Numbered from the stretch's first letter, positions 8,535 to 17,162 are shown. The stretch: 64,000 nt of DNA from Sphingomonadales bacterium (GCA_027490095.1 JAIXYT010000029.1:39982-103981), one strand, 5' to 3'. Numbers and translations are program-made. Notes: generated from the sequence alone by a model not told the origin.

Positions 8535-8770
8535 GCGCTGACCTCGAACCAGCCTGGCGAAGCCGCAAGCAGGCTCCACCCGCGCTCGGCGCAGAGCGCG
8601 GGGATATCCGCCTCAGCCGCCGGATCGTCCGCCAGCAGCCGATAGCGCCCCGGTCCGCCCTCGCGCACGGCGCGCGCCAGCCGCAAGGCCGGGATCGGGC
8701 ACCTGAGGCCCCGCGCGTCCACCTCGGTCGCATCGCCGGTCGCGTGATTTTTGCCAGCTTGCCCGTCCAT
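8531..8770 (-). CDS. TusA-like sulfurtransferase protein
   Basis: 79 residues from the ATG at 8770; an upstream TTG at 8812 would add 14. DARGLRCPIPALRLARAV matches the TusA signature, including the catalytic Cys of the CPxP motif. Members relay persulfide sulfur for tRNA thiolation or other sulfur trafficking. No cysteine desulfurase or tus partner lies nearby, so the exact acceptor is unknown. Confidence 0.75.
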   Translation of the reverse strand: MDGQAGKNHATGDATEVDARGLRCPIPALRLARAVREGGPGRYRLLADDPAAEADIPALCAERGWSLLAASPGWFEVSA

Positions 8771-8817
8771 CGCGAGGCCCCGATAGCCCGGGACAACGCC
8801 CAGAGGGAGCAAAATCC

Positions 8818-9711
8818 ATGTCCATGTTCCGTCCCGACCTGCTCAACGGCCACAAGATCCTCGTCACCGGCGGCGGCACCGGCCTCGGCAAGTCGATGGC
8901 CGAAGCCTATGCCGCCCACGGCGCCGAAGTGGTGATCTGGGGCCGCCGCGGCCCTGTTCTCGCAGAAGCTGCCGCCGAAATGCAGGAAAAGACCGGCGGC
9001 ACCGTGATCCCGATGGCCGTCGACATCCGCAACGCGGGCGCAATCGACGAAGCCATGGAAGAGATCTTCGCAACCGGCCCGCTCACGGGCCTCGTCAACA
9101 ACGCGGCCGGAAATTTCATCAGCCGCACCGAGGACCTGTCGGCAAACGCCTTCAACGCAATCGCGTCGATCGTCGCCCACGGCACCTTCAACACCACGGT
9201 CGCGGCCGGCAAGCGCTGGATCGCAGGCGGGCACCGGGGCTCGATCATCTCCATCGTCACCACCTGGGTCTGGACGGGCTCGCCCTTCACCGTGCCCAGC
9301 GCCATGTCCAAGGCCGGAGTCGCCGCCATGACGCAGAGCCTCGCCGTCGAATGGGGCCCCAAGGGCATCCGCGCCAACGCCATCGCGCCGGGCCCCTTCC
9401 CAACCAAGGGCGCCTGGGAACGGCTGATGCCCGAACCGCTCGCGAAGAAGACCGGCGCCGGCACCGGCGCCTCCGACATCCCGATGCGCCGCTTCGGCGA
9501 ACATGAAGAGCTCGCGAACCTCGCCATCTTCCTGATGGCGCCGGGCTGCGACTATCTGTCGGGCGAGGTGATCGCGATCGACGGCGCCCAGTGGCTGGCC
9601 TCGGGCGGCAACTTCCACCAGCTCACCAAGCTCGACGCCGAGGACTGGGAGATGATCGGCCAGGCCATCCGCTCCACCAACCAGAAGGACCGCAGCCAGC
9701 GGACGACATGA
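8818..9711 (+). CDS. SDR oxidoreductase of the 2,4-dienoyl-CoA reductase type
   Basis: 297 residues with the NADP(H) motif TGGGTGLGKS and the NNAAGNF core segment. The usual YxxxK is replaced: the catalytic lysine sits in PSAMSKAG with Ser where Tyr is expected. That is the arrangement found in mitochondrial-type 2,4-dienoyl-CoA reductases, and the C-terminal region (PGPFPTKGAWERL, ELANLAIFLM) also agrees with that family, so the protein is probably active in unsaturated acyl-CoA reduction rather than dead. No other beta-oxidation gene adjoins. Confidence 0.8.
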   Translation: MSMFRPDLLNGHKILVTGGGTGLGKSMAEAYAAHGAEVVIWGRRGPVLAEAAAEMQEKTGGTVIPMAVDIRNAGAIDEAMEEIFATGPLTGLVNNAAGNFISRTEDLSANAFNAIASIVAHGTFNTTVAAGKRWIAGGHRGSIISIVTTWVWTGSPFTVPSAMSKAGVAAMTQSLAVEWGPKGIRANAIAPGPFPTKGAWERLMPEPLAKKTGAGTGASDIPMRRFGEHEELANLAIFLMAPGCDYLSGEVIAIDGAQWLASGGNFHQLTKLDAEDWEMIGQAIRSTNQKDRSQRTT

Positions 9712-9773
9712 CGCGCCACCGCGCGGCACCCGATGCACTTGACCCCTTCCCCCGCCAAGGCCATCGCTGACCA

Positions 9774-10301
9774 ATGTCCACGACCAACCTCCTGCTTCTC
9801 GCCGGCGTGCTGCTGTTCATCGGCTGCTACGTGTACATCTTCTTCGGCTCGAAGAACCTCGTCCGGCAGCGGAACGCGCGGCTGGATGCAGAGCGCGCAG
9901 CGAAGGAACAGGCCGCGCCGCAGGCCGCTCCCCTCGCCCCCTCACCTGCGGCCCCGGCCGTCGCAGCGCCCGTCGACGCAGCCGCCGCGCCGCCGGCAGG
10001 TGCTGCCTCGCCCTTCCTGCCCGCCCCCGAAGGCGAGCCCGACGATCTTTCGCGAATCAAGGGAATCGGCCCCAAGCTCTCCGCCCGCCTCGCCGAACTC
10101 GGCGTGTTCCACTACAGCCAGATCGCCGGCTGGACACCCGAGCAGCTCGCAACCGTCGACGCCCAGCTCGGCAATTTCCAGGGCCGGCCCCAGCGCGACC
10201 AGTGGCAGTCCCAGGCGCGCCTTCTCGCAAGCGGCGACGTGAAAGCCTATGAGCGGGCGCACGGGAAGCTCGAGCAACCATCCGGCGGGCCGGCCGCTTG
10301 A
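9774..10301 (+). CDS. membrane-anchored helix-hairpin-helix protein
   Basis: 175 residues: an N-terminal transmembrane helix (LLLLAGVLLFIGCYVYIFF), a linker rich in Ala and Pro (about 40-80), then DDLSRIKGIGPKLSARLAELG, a helix-hairpin-helix of the kind found in flap-endonuclease-like and complex I-associated alphaproteobacterial proteins. No nuclease catalytic residues are evident. DNA binding is possible from the fold but unproven. Its stop overlaps the TTG start of the MFS gene. Confidence 0.65.
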   Translation: MSTTNLLLLAGVLLFIGCYVYIFFGSKNLVRQRNARLDAERAAKEQAAPQAAPLAPSPAAPAVAAPVDAAAAPPAGAASPFLPAPEGEPDDLSRIKGIGPKLSARLAELGVFHYSQIAGWTPEQLATVDAQLGNFQGRPQRDQWQSQARLLASGDVKAYERAHGKLEQPSGGPAA

Positions 10302-11533
10302 TCTTCCAGCCCGGCGGGGTCCGGCCGGGCCCGCTCGCCTTCATCACCCTGACCGTCCTCCTCGATACCATGGGCTTCGGGCTCATCATCCCCGTCCTGC
10401 CCACCCTTGTGGCGGACCTCGGCGGCGTTCCGCTCGACCGGGCGGCAACGGTAGGCGGCGCCCTCATCATGACCTATGCGCTCGCGCAGTTCATCTTCTC
10501 GCCCGTCATCGGCGGGCTGTCGGATGCGCACGGTCGCCGGCCGGTCCTGCTGCTCTCCATGGCCGGTTTCTCGGCCTCCATGCTGGTCGCCGGCTTCGCC
10601 ACCTCGCTCTGGATGCTGTTCGCCGGCCGCATCCTCGCCGGGATCACGGGCGCCAGCTACTCCACCGCCACCGCCTACATGGCCGATGTCACCCCGCCCG
10701 AGAAGCGCGCGCAGACCTTCGGCCTCATCGGTGTCGCCTTCGGGCTCGGCTTCATCATCGGCCCCGCGATCGGCGGGCTCCTGGGCGGGATCGACATCCG
10801 CTGGCCCTTCTTCGCCGCCGCCGCGCTCGCCGGCGTCAACATCCTGATGGGCCTGTTCCTGCTGCCCGAAAGCCTGCCCTCCGACCGCCGCCGCCCGTTC
10901 GATCCCGCGCGCGCCAACCCCGTCGGCGCGATCCGCCAGATCGGTCGCCTCGGCGGCCCCCTGCGCCGCTTTGCCGTCGCCTATTTCCTCTGGATGCTCG
11001 CCATCCAGGTGCTGCACGGCATGTGGGCCTATATCGCCGCCTACCGCTACAGCTGGAGCCCGACGGGTATCGGCACCTCACTCGCCTTCGTCGGCGTGCT
11101 TGCCGTCATCGTGAACGGGCTTCTCGTCCGCCGCTCCGTCAAGGCACTGGGCGAATGGCGGACCCTCGTCATCGGCGTTGCGTCCGGCACGGCGGGCTAT
11201 CTGGTGCAGGTCTTTGCCGCAACTCCCGCCCTTGCCTATGTGGCGCTCACGGTCGGCGCGCTGGGCGGGCTCACGGTGCCCGCGCTGCAGGCGCTGATGA
11301 CCCAGCAGGCAACACCCGAAACCCAGGGCGAACTGCAGGGCGCGCTCGCCACCATCGCGGCCTCCACCGTGATCATGGGGCCCATCATCTTCTCGCAGCT
11401 GTTCGCCTTCGTCACTGGGGCCGACGCGCCCATCTACGCTCCGGGCGCGCCGTTCCTCCTGTCAACACTGCTCGCAGGCGGCGCGCTGGCCCTGCTGACG
11501 ATCGGCGGCAAGCCAGAGCCTGCAGCGGCCTGA
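10298..11533 (+). CDS. MFS transporter of the TCR/TetA-like group
   Basis: 411 residues and about twelve hydrophobic segments. VLLDTMGFGLIIPVLP at the first helix and GGLSDAHGRRPVLL (MFS motif A between helices 2 and 3) match the TetA-like drug:H+ antiporter group, and AGRILAGITGASYSTATAY corresponds to the helix 4-5 region. Substrate cannot be read from sequence; drug export is the family expectation. The start is a TTG overlapping the stop of the HhH gene, the only start that keeps the first helix intact. Confidence 0.85.
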   Translation: MIFQPGGVRPGPLAFITLTVLLDTMGFGLIIPVLPTLVADLGGVPLDRAATVGGALIMTYALAQFIFSPVIGGLSDAHGRRPVLLLSMAGFSASMLVAGFATSLWMLFAGRILAGITGASYSTATAYMADVTPPEKRAQTFGLIGVAFGLGFIIGPAIGGLLGGIDIRWPFFAAAALAGVNILMGLFLLPESLPSDRRRPFDPARANPVGAIRQIGRLGGPLRRFAVAYFLWMLAIQVLHGMWAYIAAYRYSWSPTGIGTSLAFVGVLAVIVNGLLVRRSVKALGEWRTLVIGVASGTAGYLVQVFAATPALAYVALTVGALGGLTVPALQALMTQQATPETQGELQGALATIAASTVIMGPIIFSQLFAFVTGADAPIYAPGAPFLLSTLLAGGALALLTIGGKPEPAAA

Positions 11534-11534
11534 C

Positions 11535-13256
11535 TCAGGCGCGGATCAGCCGCCCCGGAAGCACCCCTGTCGGCGCACCAGCCTCGAAGGTGATCTCGCC
11601 CCTGCAGATGGTCATCGCAATGCCGCGCGGGCGCTGCACCAGCCGCCCGCCCCCCGCCGGAAGGTCCTTCACCAGCTCCGGCGGCGGCACGGCAAGCGCG
11701 TCCATGTCGAGGATGTTGAGATCGGCCCGCATGCCGGGCGCCACCACGCCGCGGTCGGTCCATCCCACATGCGCGGCGTTGCGCTGCGTCAGGCCGTGCA
11801 CCAGCTCTTCCACCGGCACGCGCGCGCCGGCCCGGTTGCCCTTCGCCCAGATCGCAAGCGTCGAGGTCGGGAAACTCGCGTCGCAGATCGTCCCGCAATG
11901 CGCGCCCCCATCCGAAAGCCCGTACAGCGTGTTGGGCGCCGTCATCATCGCATGCACGTCCGAAAGGCTGCCCCGCGCATAGTTGATCAGCGGCATGTAG
12001 AGCAGACGGTGACCATCCTCCTCGCACAGCAGGTCCAGCATCAGCTCGGCCGGCGAAAGCCCCGCGCGTGCCGCCTCCGCCGCGATCGACCGGTCGGCTG
12101 TCGGCTCATAGTCAACGGGATCGGAAACCCGGAACATCCGGTCGAAGCCGTGCGCGATCTGCGTGCCGAACCCCTCGGGCCGAATCTGCGCATGCTGCTC
12201 CAGCAGCCGGGCGCGCACGTCCGGCGTCTGCAACTCGGCCACCTTCTGCGCCAGCGGCAGCGCGCCGATCCGCCGCCATTCCGGGCAGAACAGGAACGGG
12301 TTCAGCGTCGCCTCCAGCCCCTGGATCACCCCGATCGGCCGCGGCGCCACCTGGCACTTCACATCCAGCCCCGCCGCCACCATCGCCGCCACCCGCGCGA
12401 AAATGTGCCGGAACCGGTCCGGCGCCTCGTCGGTCTGCTGCACGGTGAAGCTCAAGGGCCGGCCGCTCTCCCGCGCCATCGCCTCGATCAGGTCCAGCTC
12501 GCGCTCCGCGAACGCGTCATCGGCCGTCAGATAGGCGTCGGAAATCAGCTGGATCACGCCCTTCCCCGCGCGCCGCATCGCCGCCGCAATGCCCAGCAGC
12601 TCGGCGCGCCCTGCGTCCAGCGTCCCGATATTCTCGCCCGATCGGCTGCGGTGCACGAAGGTGCGGCTGGTGGTGAAGCCCAGCGCGCCGGCCGCCAGCG
12701 CCTCCTCGGTCAGCCGCGCCATTTCGTCGATCTCGGCCTCGGTCGGGTGCTCGCGGTGATCCCCGCCGCGGTCGCCCATCACATAGGTCCTAAGCGCCGC
12801 GTGCGGCAGGTGTGCTGCCACATCCAGCGCGAACTGCCGCCGCCCCAGCGCATCCAGATAGTCCGGGAAGCTCTCCCAGTCCCAGGTCAGCCCCTCGGCC
12901 AGTGCAGTGCCGGGGATGTCCTCCACCCCTTCCAGCAGCGCGATCAGCCAGTCGTGCCGGTCGGGGCGGGCAGGCGCAAACCCCACCCCGCAATTCCCCA
13001 TCGCGATCGAGGTGACCCCGTTCAGGCTGGTCGGCGCCAGGAAGGGATCCCAGCTCGCCTGCCCGTCATAATGGGTGTGGATGTCGATGAAACCCGGCGT
13101 CACCATCCGCCCGCCTGCATCGATCACGCGTGCCGCGGGGGTGTCCACGCGCCCCACTTCGGCTATCAGGCCATCCTTCACCCCGATATCGGCGGTGCGC
13201 GCGGGAGCACCCGTCCCATCCACAAGGGTCGCGTTGCGAATGACAATGTCCAGCAT
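11535..13256 (-). CDS. N-acyl-D-amino-acid deacylase family amidohydrolase
   Basis: 573 residues of the amidohydrolase superfamily (D-aminoacylase / amidohydrolase 3 group). [14 protein letters not shown] opens the beta-sandwich, [12 protein letters not shown] is the HxH metal-binding strand, and [12 protein letters not shown] near residue 455 is the late Asp metal-ligand segment. The long C-terminal arm with [18 protein letters not shown] is typical. Likely substrates are N-acyl-D-amino acids, but related members act on other amides. A GGGAG ribosome site precedes the ATG. Confidence 0.85.
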   Translation of the reverse strand: MLDIVIRNATLVDGTGAPARTADIGVKDGLIAEVGRVDTPAARVIDAGGRMVTPGFIDIHTHYDGQASWDPFLAPTSLNGVTSIAMGNCGVGFAPARPDRHDWLIALLEGVEDIPGTALAEGLTWDWESFPDYLDALGRRQFALDVAAHLPHAALRTYVMGDRGGDHREHPTEAEIDEMARLTEEALAAGALGFTTSRTFVHRSRSGENIGTLDAGRAELLGIAAAMRRAGKGVIQLISDAYLTADDAFAERELDLIEAMARESGRPLSFTVQQTDEAPDRFRHIFARVAAMVAAGLDVKCQVAPRPIGVIQGLEATLNPFLFCPEWRRIGALPLAQKVAELQTPDVRARLLEQHAQIRPEGFGTQIAHGFDRMFRVSDPVDYEPTADRSIAAEAARAGLSPAELMLDLLCEEDGHRLLYMPLINYARGSLSDVHAMMTAPNTLYGLSDGGAHCGTICDASFPTSTLAIWAKGNRAGARVPVEELVHGLTQRNAAHVGWTDRGVVAPGMRADLNILDMDALAVPPPELVKDLPAGGGRLVQRPRGIAMTICRGEITFEAGAPTGVLPGRLIRA

Positions 13257-13316
13257 GTGCGTGTCTCCCGATCATCATCCTGCCCGTGTGGGCGCCCCGG
13301 TCAAGCCGGTGAAAGG

Positions 13317-13967
13317 GTGAGCAAGGGCCCCACCATCACCCGCCGCGAGGGGCTGGTGCTCGCCGGCCTCGTCGGTGCCGCCGGCGGCGGCCTCCTCCTC
13401 GCCCGCATGCTGCGCAAGCCCTGGATGGAGCTTCCGCCTTCCCCGACACTCGAGGCCGCGACCGCCGAAGCGGGACCCGAAGCCGGCAACCGCCAGGGCG
13501 ATCTGCTCTTCCTCGTCTTCACCGATTTCAACTGCCCGGCCTGCCGCCGCGCCCACCCCGAGATGATGGCGGCCGTCCGCGCCGACGGCAGCGTGCGCCT
13601 GCGCTTCCTCGACTGGCCCGTGTTCGGCGCCGACAGCCGCGCCGCTGCCCTCGTCGCGCTGGCCGCCGACGCCCAGGGCCTCTACCTTCCCGTGCATGCA
13701 GCACTGATGCAGGGGGGCAGGGCCGACGGGGGCGCTGCCGAAGCGGCAGTGGTGGAGGCCGGCGGAAACCTGCAGCAGCTACGCGCGACGCTCAGGGCAG
13801 AAGGGCCCGCGCTGGAGGGCCGCCTCTCGCGCAACGCCTTCCACGCCTTCTCGCTCGGCCTGAGGGGCACGCCCAGCCACCTGATCGGCCGCCTGCTGAT
13901 CGAGGGCGCCGCGACCGAGCGCGATTTCCGCCGCGCCTTCGCCGACGCGCGCGCACTCAGCTCCTGA
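13317..13967 (+). CDS. DsbA-like thioredoxin-fold protein
   Basis: 216 residues from a GTG at 13317; the reading frame runs far upstream but only as a shadow of the amidohydrolase. An Arg-Arg then hydrophobic segment (TRREGLVLAGLVGAAGGGLLLARML) is a membrane anchor or Tat-like signal. LVFTDFNCPACRRAHPEMM carries the redox CPAC motif (Cys73, Cys76) and LRGTPSHLI the cis-proline loop. It should catalyse disulfide exchange in the periplasm. The last 11 bases overlap the converging membrane-protein gene. Confidence 0.8.
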   Translation: MSKGPTITRREGLVLAGLVGAAGGGLLLARMLRKPWMELPPSPTLEAATAEAGPEAGNRQGDLLFLVFTDFNCPACRRAHPEMMAAVRADGSVRLRFLDWPVFGADSRAAALVALAADAQGLYLPVHAALMQGGRADGGAAEAAVVEAGGNLQQLRATLRAEGPALEGRLSRNAFHAFSLGLRGTPSHLIGRLLIEGAATERDFRRAFADARALSS

Positions 13968-14637
13968 GGATCAGCAGCCCAAGCACCGCACCCGATGTCG
14001 AGGCCAGCAGGAAAAACCACAGCGACAGCCCGGCCGCCTGGGCACCACCGACACCAAGTTCCCGCTGGATCCAGCGCGTCTGCACCCACAGGTACCAGAG
14101 CGTCGCCAGCAGCGCGAGGGCAATGCCTGCCAGCTGCATGGGCTCCAGCGCATGGCGCGACATCGCGCTCGCGGTGGACGCGACGAGGCCGTAGGTCCCG
14201 CCGAAATAGCATTGCTGGTAGAAGGGCCCCTTCAGCGAATTGCGGTCGAGCGCGATGCCCTTGCGCCGGATCAGCCCCACCGACGTGACCAGCGGAAACA
14301 GCGCGAACACGAAACTCCGGAACAGCAGCAGGTTCTGCTCCGAGCCGACGATCATGCGCCCGGTCTCGCCCAGCATCTCGCCCGCCTCTTCCATGCCGAC
14401 CCCAAGTGTCTTCTCCAGAGCATGGGCGATCAGGAGCGACAGCATCAGGTACAGGGGCGGGCTCAACAGGTCTGAAAACCGGTCGTCGGTGGTATCCCGC
14501 AGCTCCTCGACCGTGTAGGCCATGATACCATCGGGCTTGACGACGCAGCGCCACAGCGTGCGCGGATAGAAGATCAGCCAGGTCATCGCCTCATACAGCA
14601 GGTTCTCGAGCGACCGGATGATCTGGAAGAAGTCCAT
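13957..14637 (-). CDS. membrane protein of unknown function
   Basis: 226 residues from the ATG at 14637, which has AGGGG six to seven bases upstream; longer starts at 14667 (ATG) or 14691 (TTG) have poorer sites. Four or five hydrophobic segments are visible (around LYLMLSLLIAHALEKTLG, SFVFALFPLVTSVGLI, GGTYGLVAS, LAGIALALLATLWYLWV, LSLWFFLLAS). I do not recognise the family with certainty; the layout recalls Yip1-like small membrane proteins. It diverges from the epoxide-hydrolase cassette, and a palindromic operator lies between them. Confidence 0.7.
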   Translation of the reverse strand: MDFFQIIRSLENLLYEAMTWLIFYPRTLWRCVVKPDGIMAYTVEELRDTTDDRFSDLLSPPLYLMLSLLIAHALEKTLGVGMEEAGEMLGETGRMIVGSEQNLLLFRSFVFALFPLVTSVGLIRRKGIALDRNSLKGPFYQQCYFGGTYGLVASTASAMSRHALEPMQLAGIALALLATLWYLWVQTRWIQRELGVGGAQAAGLSLWFFLLASTSGAVLGLLILRS

Positions 14638-14723
14638 GAAAGCCCCTGCAAAGCCAGGATCCCTCATGGCCCAGCCGCGCCACCGGTTCAACCGCAGGGC
14701 CGCTGCCCGGCAAGCATTGCACT

Positions 14724-14739
14724 TGTAGCACCCGCTACA
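14724..14739. promoter_or_regulatory. palindromic operator-like site TGTAGC-N4-GCTACA
   Basis: A perfect 6-bp inverted repeat with a 4-base spacer lies in the 143-base divergent gap, 41 bases before the epoxide-hydrolase-like start and 87 bases before the divergent membrane-protein start. The size suits a dimeric TetR- or similar-type repressor. A TTGCAC that could be a -35 element ends just before it. No regulator gene is adjacent. Confidence 0.45.
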
Positions 14740-14780
14740 TTCGCTTAGCCTCGGGGCGAATCCGTGGGAGGAGAATCCGC

Positions 14781-15155
14781 ATGACCCCGCTCGACACCGT
14801 GAAGGCCTTCATGAAAGCCATGGAGCCGCTCGACTACGACACCGCCGCCACATTCCTCTCCGACGACTGCGAATACACGAACCCGCCGCCCATCGGCACC
14901 GTGCGCGGGCCGGCCGGCATGCGGGCCGTGCTGCAGCCCTTCTTCGCGCCGACGCTGGAAAACGAATTCCGCGTGATCCGCGCCGTTGCCGACGGCCCCA
15001 TCATCATGCTCGAGCGGCTCGACCGCCACCGCCTCGCCACCGGCTGGGTCGAACTTCCCGTGACCGGCGTCTACGAGGTCCACGGCGGCCGCATCACCTA
15101 CTGGCGCGACTATTTCGACCTCGCCACCATCATGGCCCACTGGCCGAGCGCCTGA
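14781..15155 (+). CDS. limonene-1,2-epoxide hydrolase-like (SnoaL fold) protein
   Basis: 124 residues in the NTF2-like fold. ERLDRH (Arg79, Asp81) and TYWRDYFD (Asp110) reproduce the Asp-Arg-Asp arrangement that activates water in limonene-1,2-epoxide hydrolase, so epoxide hydrolysis is more likely than a simple SnoaL cyclase role. A strong GGGAGGAG ribosome site precedes the ATG. The stop overlaps the next start (TGATG), and the following two genes are hydrolases, so a small catabolic operon is likely. Confidence 0.75.
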   Translation: MTPLDTVKAFMKAMEPLDYDTAATFLSDDCEYTNPPPIGTVRGPAGMRAVLQPFFAPTLENEFRVIRAVADGPIIMLERLDRHRLATGWVELPVTGVYEVHGGRITYWRDYFDLATIMAHWPSA

Positions 15156-16054
15156 TGCCCCCCAACGCGCTGCGCACGCCCGACGACCGTTTCGTCGGCC
15201 TTCCGGGCTATCCCTTCGCGCCCCATTACCGCGACGACCTCGCCGGCTACGAGGGCCTCCGGGTTCATTATCTCGACGAGGGCCCGGCCGATGCCGCCGT
15301 CACCTTCCTCTGCCTCCACGGCCAGCCGACCTGGAGCTACCTCTACCGCAGGATGATCCCCCTGTTCGCAGGCGCAGGCCACCGCGTGGTCGCACCCGAT
15401 CTCCTCGGCTTCGGCCGCTCCGACAAGCCGGTCGACGACGCCGTCTATTCGTTCGGATTCCACCGCGGCATGCTGATGGCCTTCATCGCCGCGCTCGACC
15501 TCCGGAACATCGTGCTTGTCTGCCAGGACTGGGGCGGCATCCTCGGCCTCACCATCCCGCCCACCATGCCCGACCGCTTCGGCCGCCTGCTGGTCATGAA
15601 CACCACCCTTCCGCTGGGGACATCCCAGGGGCCAGGCTTCGACGCCTGGCGCGCCTACAACCGCAGCAGGCCCGATCTCGACATCCCCGCCCTCATGCGC
15701 CGCTCGGACCCGGTCATCACCCAGGCCGAGGCCGCCGCCTACGGCGCCCCCTTCCCCGACGCGCGGTACAAGGCCGGCGTGCGGCGCTTCCCGGAGCTGG
15801 TGATGACGTCCCCCGACATGGAGGGCGTCGCCGAGGCCCGCGCAGCCGCCGACTGGTGGCGCAACGACTGGCGCGGCCCCACCTTCATGGCGGTCGGCAT
15901 GGCCGACCCGGTGCTCGGCCCCCAGGTGATGGCGCAGCTTCGGGCCACCATCCACGGCTGCCCGCCGCCGCTGGAAATCCCCGAAGGCGGCCACTTCGTG
16001 CAGGAACAGGGTGAGCGGATCGCCAGGGCGGCCCTCGAGGCGTTCGGGCTGTGA
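15155..16054 (+). CDS. haloalkane dehalogenase, HLD-I type
   Basis: 299 residues, alpha/beta hydrolase. LCLHGQPTWSYLYRRM is the oxyanion-side motif and LVCQDWGG gives the Asp125 nucleophile plus Trp126 halide ligand. GMADPVLG (Asp251) and EGGHFVQE (His280) complete an Asp-His-Asp triad with the acid placed late, as in the DhlA-like subfamily; Trp165 fits the second halide-binding tryptophan. Expected reaction: hydrolysis of a carbon-halogen bond to an alcohol. Related HLD-like enzymes with weak activity exist, so the substrate is open. Its ends overlap both neighbours. Confidence 0.85.
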   Translation: MPPNALRTPDDRFVGLPGYPFAPHYRDDLAGYEGLRVHYLDEGPADAAVTFLCLHGQPTWSYLYRRMIPLFAGAGHRVVAPDLLGFGRSDKPVDDAVYSFGFHRGMLMAFIAALDLRNIVLVCQDWGGILGLTIPPTMPDRFGRLLVMNTTLPLGTSQGPGFDAWRAYNRSRPDLDIPALMRRSDPVITQAEAAAYGAPFPDARYKAGVRRFPELVMTSPDMEGVAEARAAADWWRNDWRGPTFMAVGMADPVLGPQVMAQLRATIHGCPPPLEIPEGGHFVQEQGERIARAALEAFGL

Positions 16055-16836
16055 CCATGGCACAGCAGGGAACTGCAGACGGCATCGCCTGGTTTGCGGC
16101 CGGAACGCCCGACCCGGCCCGACCAAGCCTCCTTCTCATCCACGGCGCCGGCGGCAACAGCGCCGCCTGGTGGCAGCAGGTCGAGGCCTTCGCGCCGCAG
16201 CGCCACGTGATCGCCTACGACCTGCCGGGGTTCGGCCAGTCGGCCCCTTTCGCGGCAGGCGAAGACCTCGGCGAAGCGATGGTGCGCGCGGCCGTCGCCG
16301 TGCTCCAAGCCGCCGGCGCAACCCGGGCCGATCTGGTCTGCCAGTCGCTGGGCGGCTGGACCGGCATCCGCCTCGCCCTTGCCCGCCCCGATCTCGTCAC
16401 CCGCCTCGCGCTCTGCTGCACGCTTGCCGGCATCGCCCATCCGCCGGGGCTCGCGGCCTTCCGCACCGCTGCCCAAGGAATGGATTCCCGCGGCCCCGCC
16501 TCGCTCGGGCTCACGCCCGGCTTCGAGGCGGCAGAGCCCGGCAGGACGCGCCTCTATCGCGCAATCGGCGCCTCCAATCCGCCGCAGGATCCAGCGCTCG
16601 GCGCGCGGCTCTTCGCACCCGAACTGCTGATCCCGCCGGCGTCCCTCGCCGATCTCGCGATTCCGCTGCTGCTGCTGATGGGCGAGGCGGACCCGATCTG
16701 GCCGCCCGCATCGCTCACCGGCATGCTCGGCGCAGCCCCGCACGCGCGCGAACAGACCCTCCCGGCGGCCGGCCATTCCCCCTATTTCGAGCAGCCCGCA
16801 CTGTTCAACACCGCGATCCGAAGCTTTCTTGCCTGA
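16051..16836 (+). CDS. alpha/beta hydrolase
   Basis: 261 residues. LLIHGAGGNSAAWWQQ holds the oxyanion loop, LVCQSLGGWTG the serine nucleophile (Ser99) and AAGHSPYFEQP the C-terminal histidine. An esterase or lactonase-like role fits; the substrate is unknown. The GTG at 16051 overlaps the dehalogenase stop; an ATG two codons on is equally possible. Third and last gene of the cassette, followed directly by the tRNA-derived repeats. Confidence 0.8.
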   Translation: MTMAQQGTADGIAWFAAGTPDPARPSLLLIHGAGGNSAAWWQQVEAFAPQRHVIAYDLPGFGQSAPFAAGEDLGEAMVRAAVAVLQAAGATRADLVCQSLGGWTGIRLALARPDLVTRLALCCTLAGIAHPPGLAAFRTAAQGMDSRGPASLGLTPGFEAAEPGRTRLYRAIGASNPPQDPALGARLFAPELLIPPASLADLAIPLLLLMGEADPIWPPASLTGMLGAAPHAREQTLPAAGHSPYFEQPALFNTAIRSFLA

Positions 16837-16852
16837 CTGCAAAAGGCGGCTC

Positions 16853-17085
16853 TGACCGCCAGTCGGCGCATGCCGACAAATGGAAAATGCAGGTCAGGAT
16901 GACGGTTCGTTCATGGCGCGCCCGGCAAGGCTCGAACCGACAGTCGGCGAACGCCGACAGACGAAGTCCGCAGGTTCGATTGCGCAGGGTCCGAGAAGTT
17001 GGCGCGCCCGGCAGGACTCGAACCGACCGTCGGCGAACGCCGACAGACGAAGTCCGCAGGTTCGATTGCACAGGGTCCGAGAAGT
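16853..17085. repeat. tandem 86-bp repeats carrying the 3' end of tRNA-Arg
   Basis: Two head-to-tail 86-bp units (16914-16999 and 17000-17085) differ at about four positions and abut the real tRNA gene. Each begins with the same ~25 bases as the tRNA 3' end, including the encoded CCA (seen here as TGG on the plus strand), then diverges from the tRNA into a perfect hairpin GTCGGCG-AA-CGCCGAC and a segment containing GGTTCGATT. A degenerate third copy of the hairpin part sits at about 16853-16895. No gene is supported in the span. Confidence 0.85.
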
Positions 17086-17162
17086 TGGCGCGCCCGGCAG
17101 GACTCGAACCTGCGACATTCCGCTTAGAAGGCGGATCCTCTATCCAGCTGAGCTACAGGCGC
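17086..17162 (-). tRNA. tRNA-Arg (anticodon UCU)
   Basis: Cloverleaf on the minus strand from 17162: acceptor GCGCCTG pairs with CGGGCGC with one G-U pair, D-arm AGCTCAGCTGGATAGAG, anticodon stem TCCGC/GCGGA around loop CTTCTAA giving anticodon TCT, T-arm GCAGGTTCGAGTCCTGC, discriminator G and an encoded CCA (17086-17088). It decodes AGA, a rare codon in such a GC-rich genome. Its 3' end is duplicated in the adjoining repeats. Confidence 0.96.

Noticed and set aside
8818..9711. Calling the SDR catalytically dead for lack of Tyr
   Set aside because: The Ser-containing motif is the normal form in 2,4-dienoyl-CoA reductases.
10298..11533. Naming the MFS protein tetA
   Set aside because: Family motifs fit the TCR/TetA-like group broadly; there is no divergent tetR and no evidence for the substrate.
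16914..17085. 86-bp repeats as a CRISPR or as intact tRNA genes
   Set aside because: No variable spacers; only the tRNA 3' part is present, with no anticodon arm or acceptor 5' strand.
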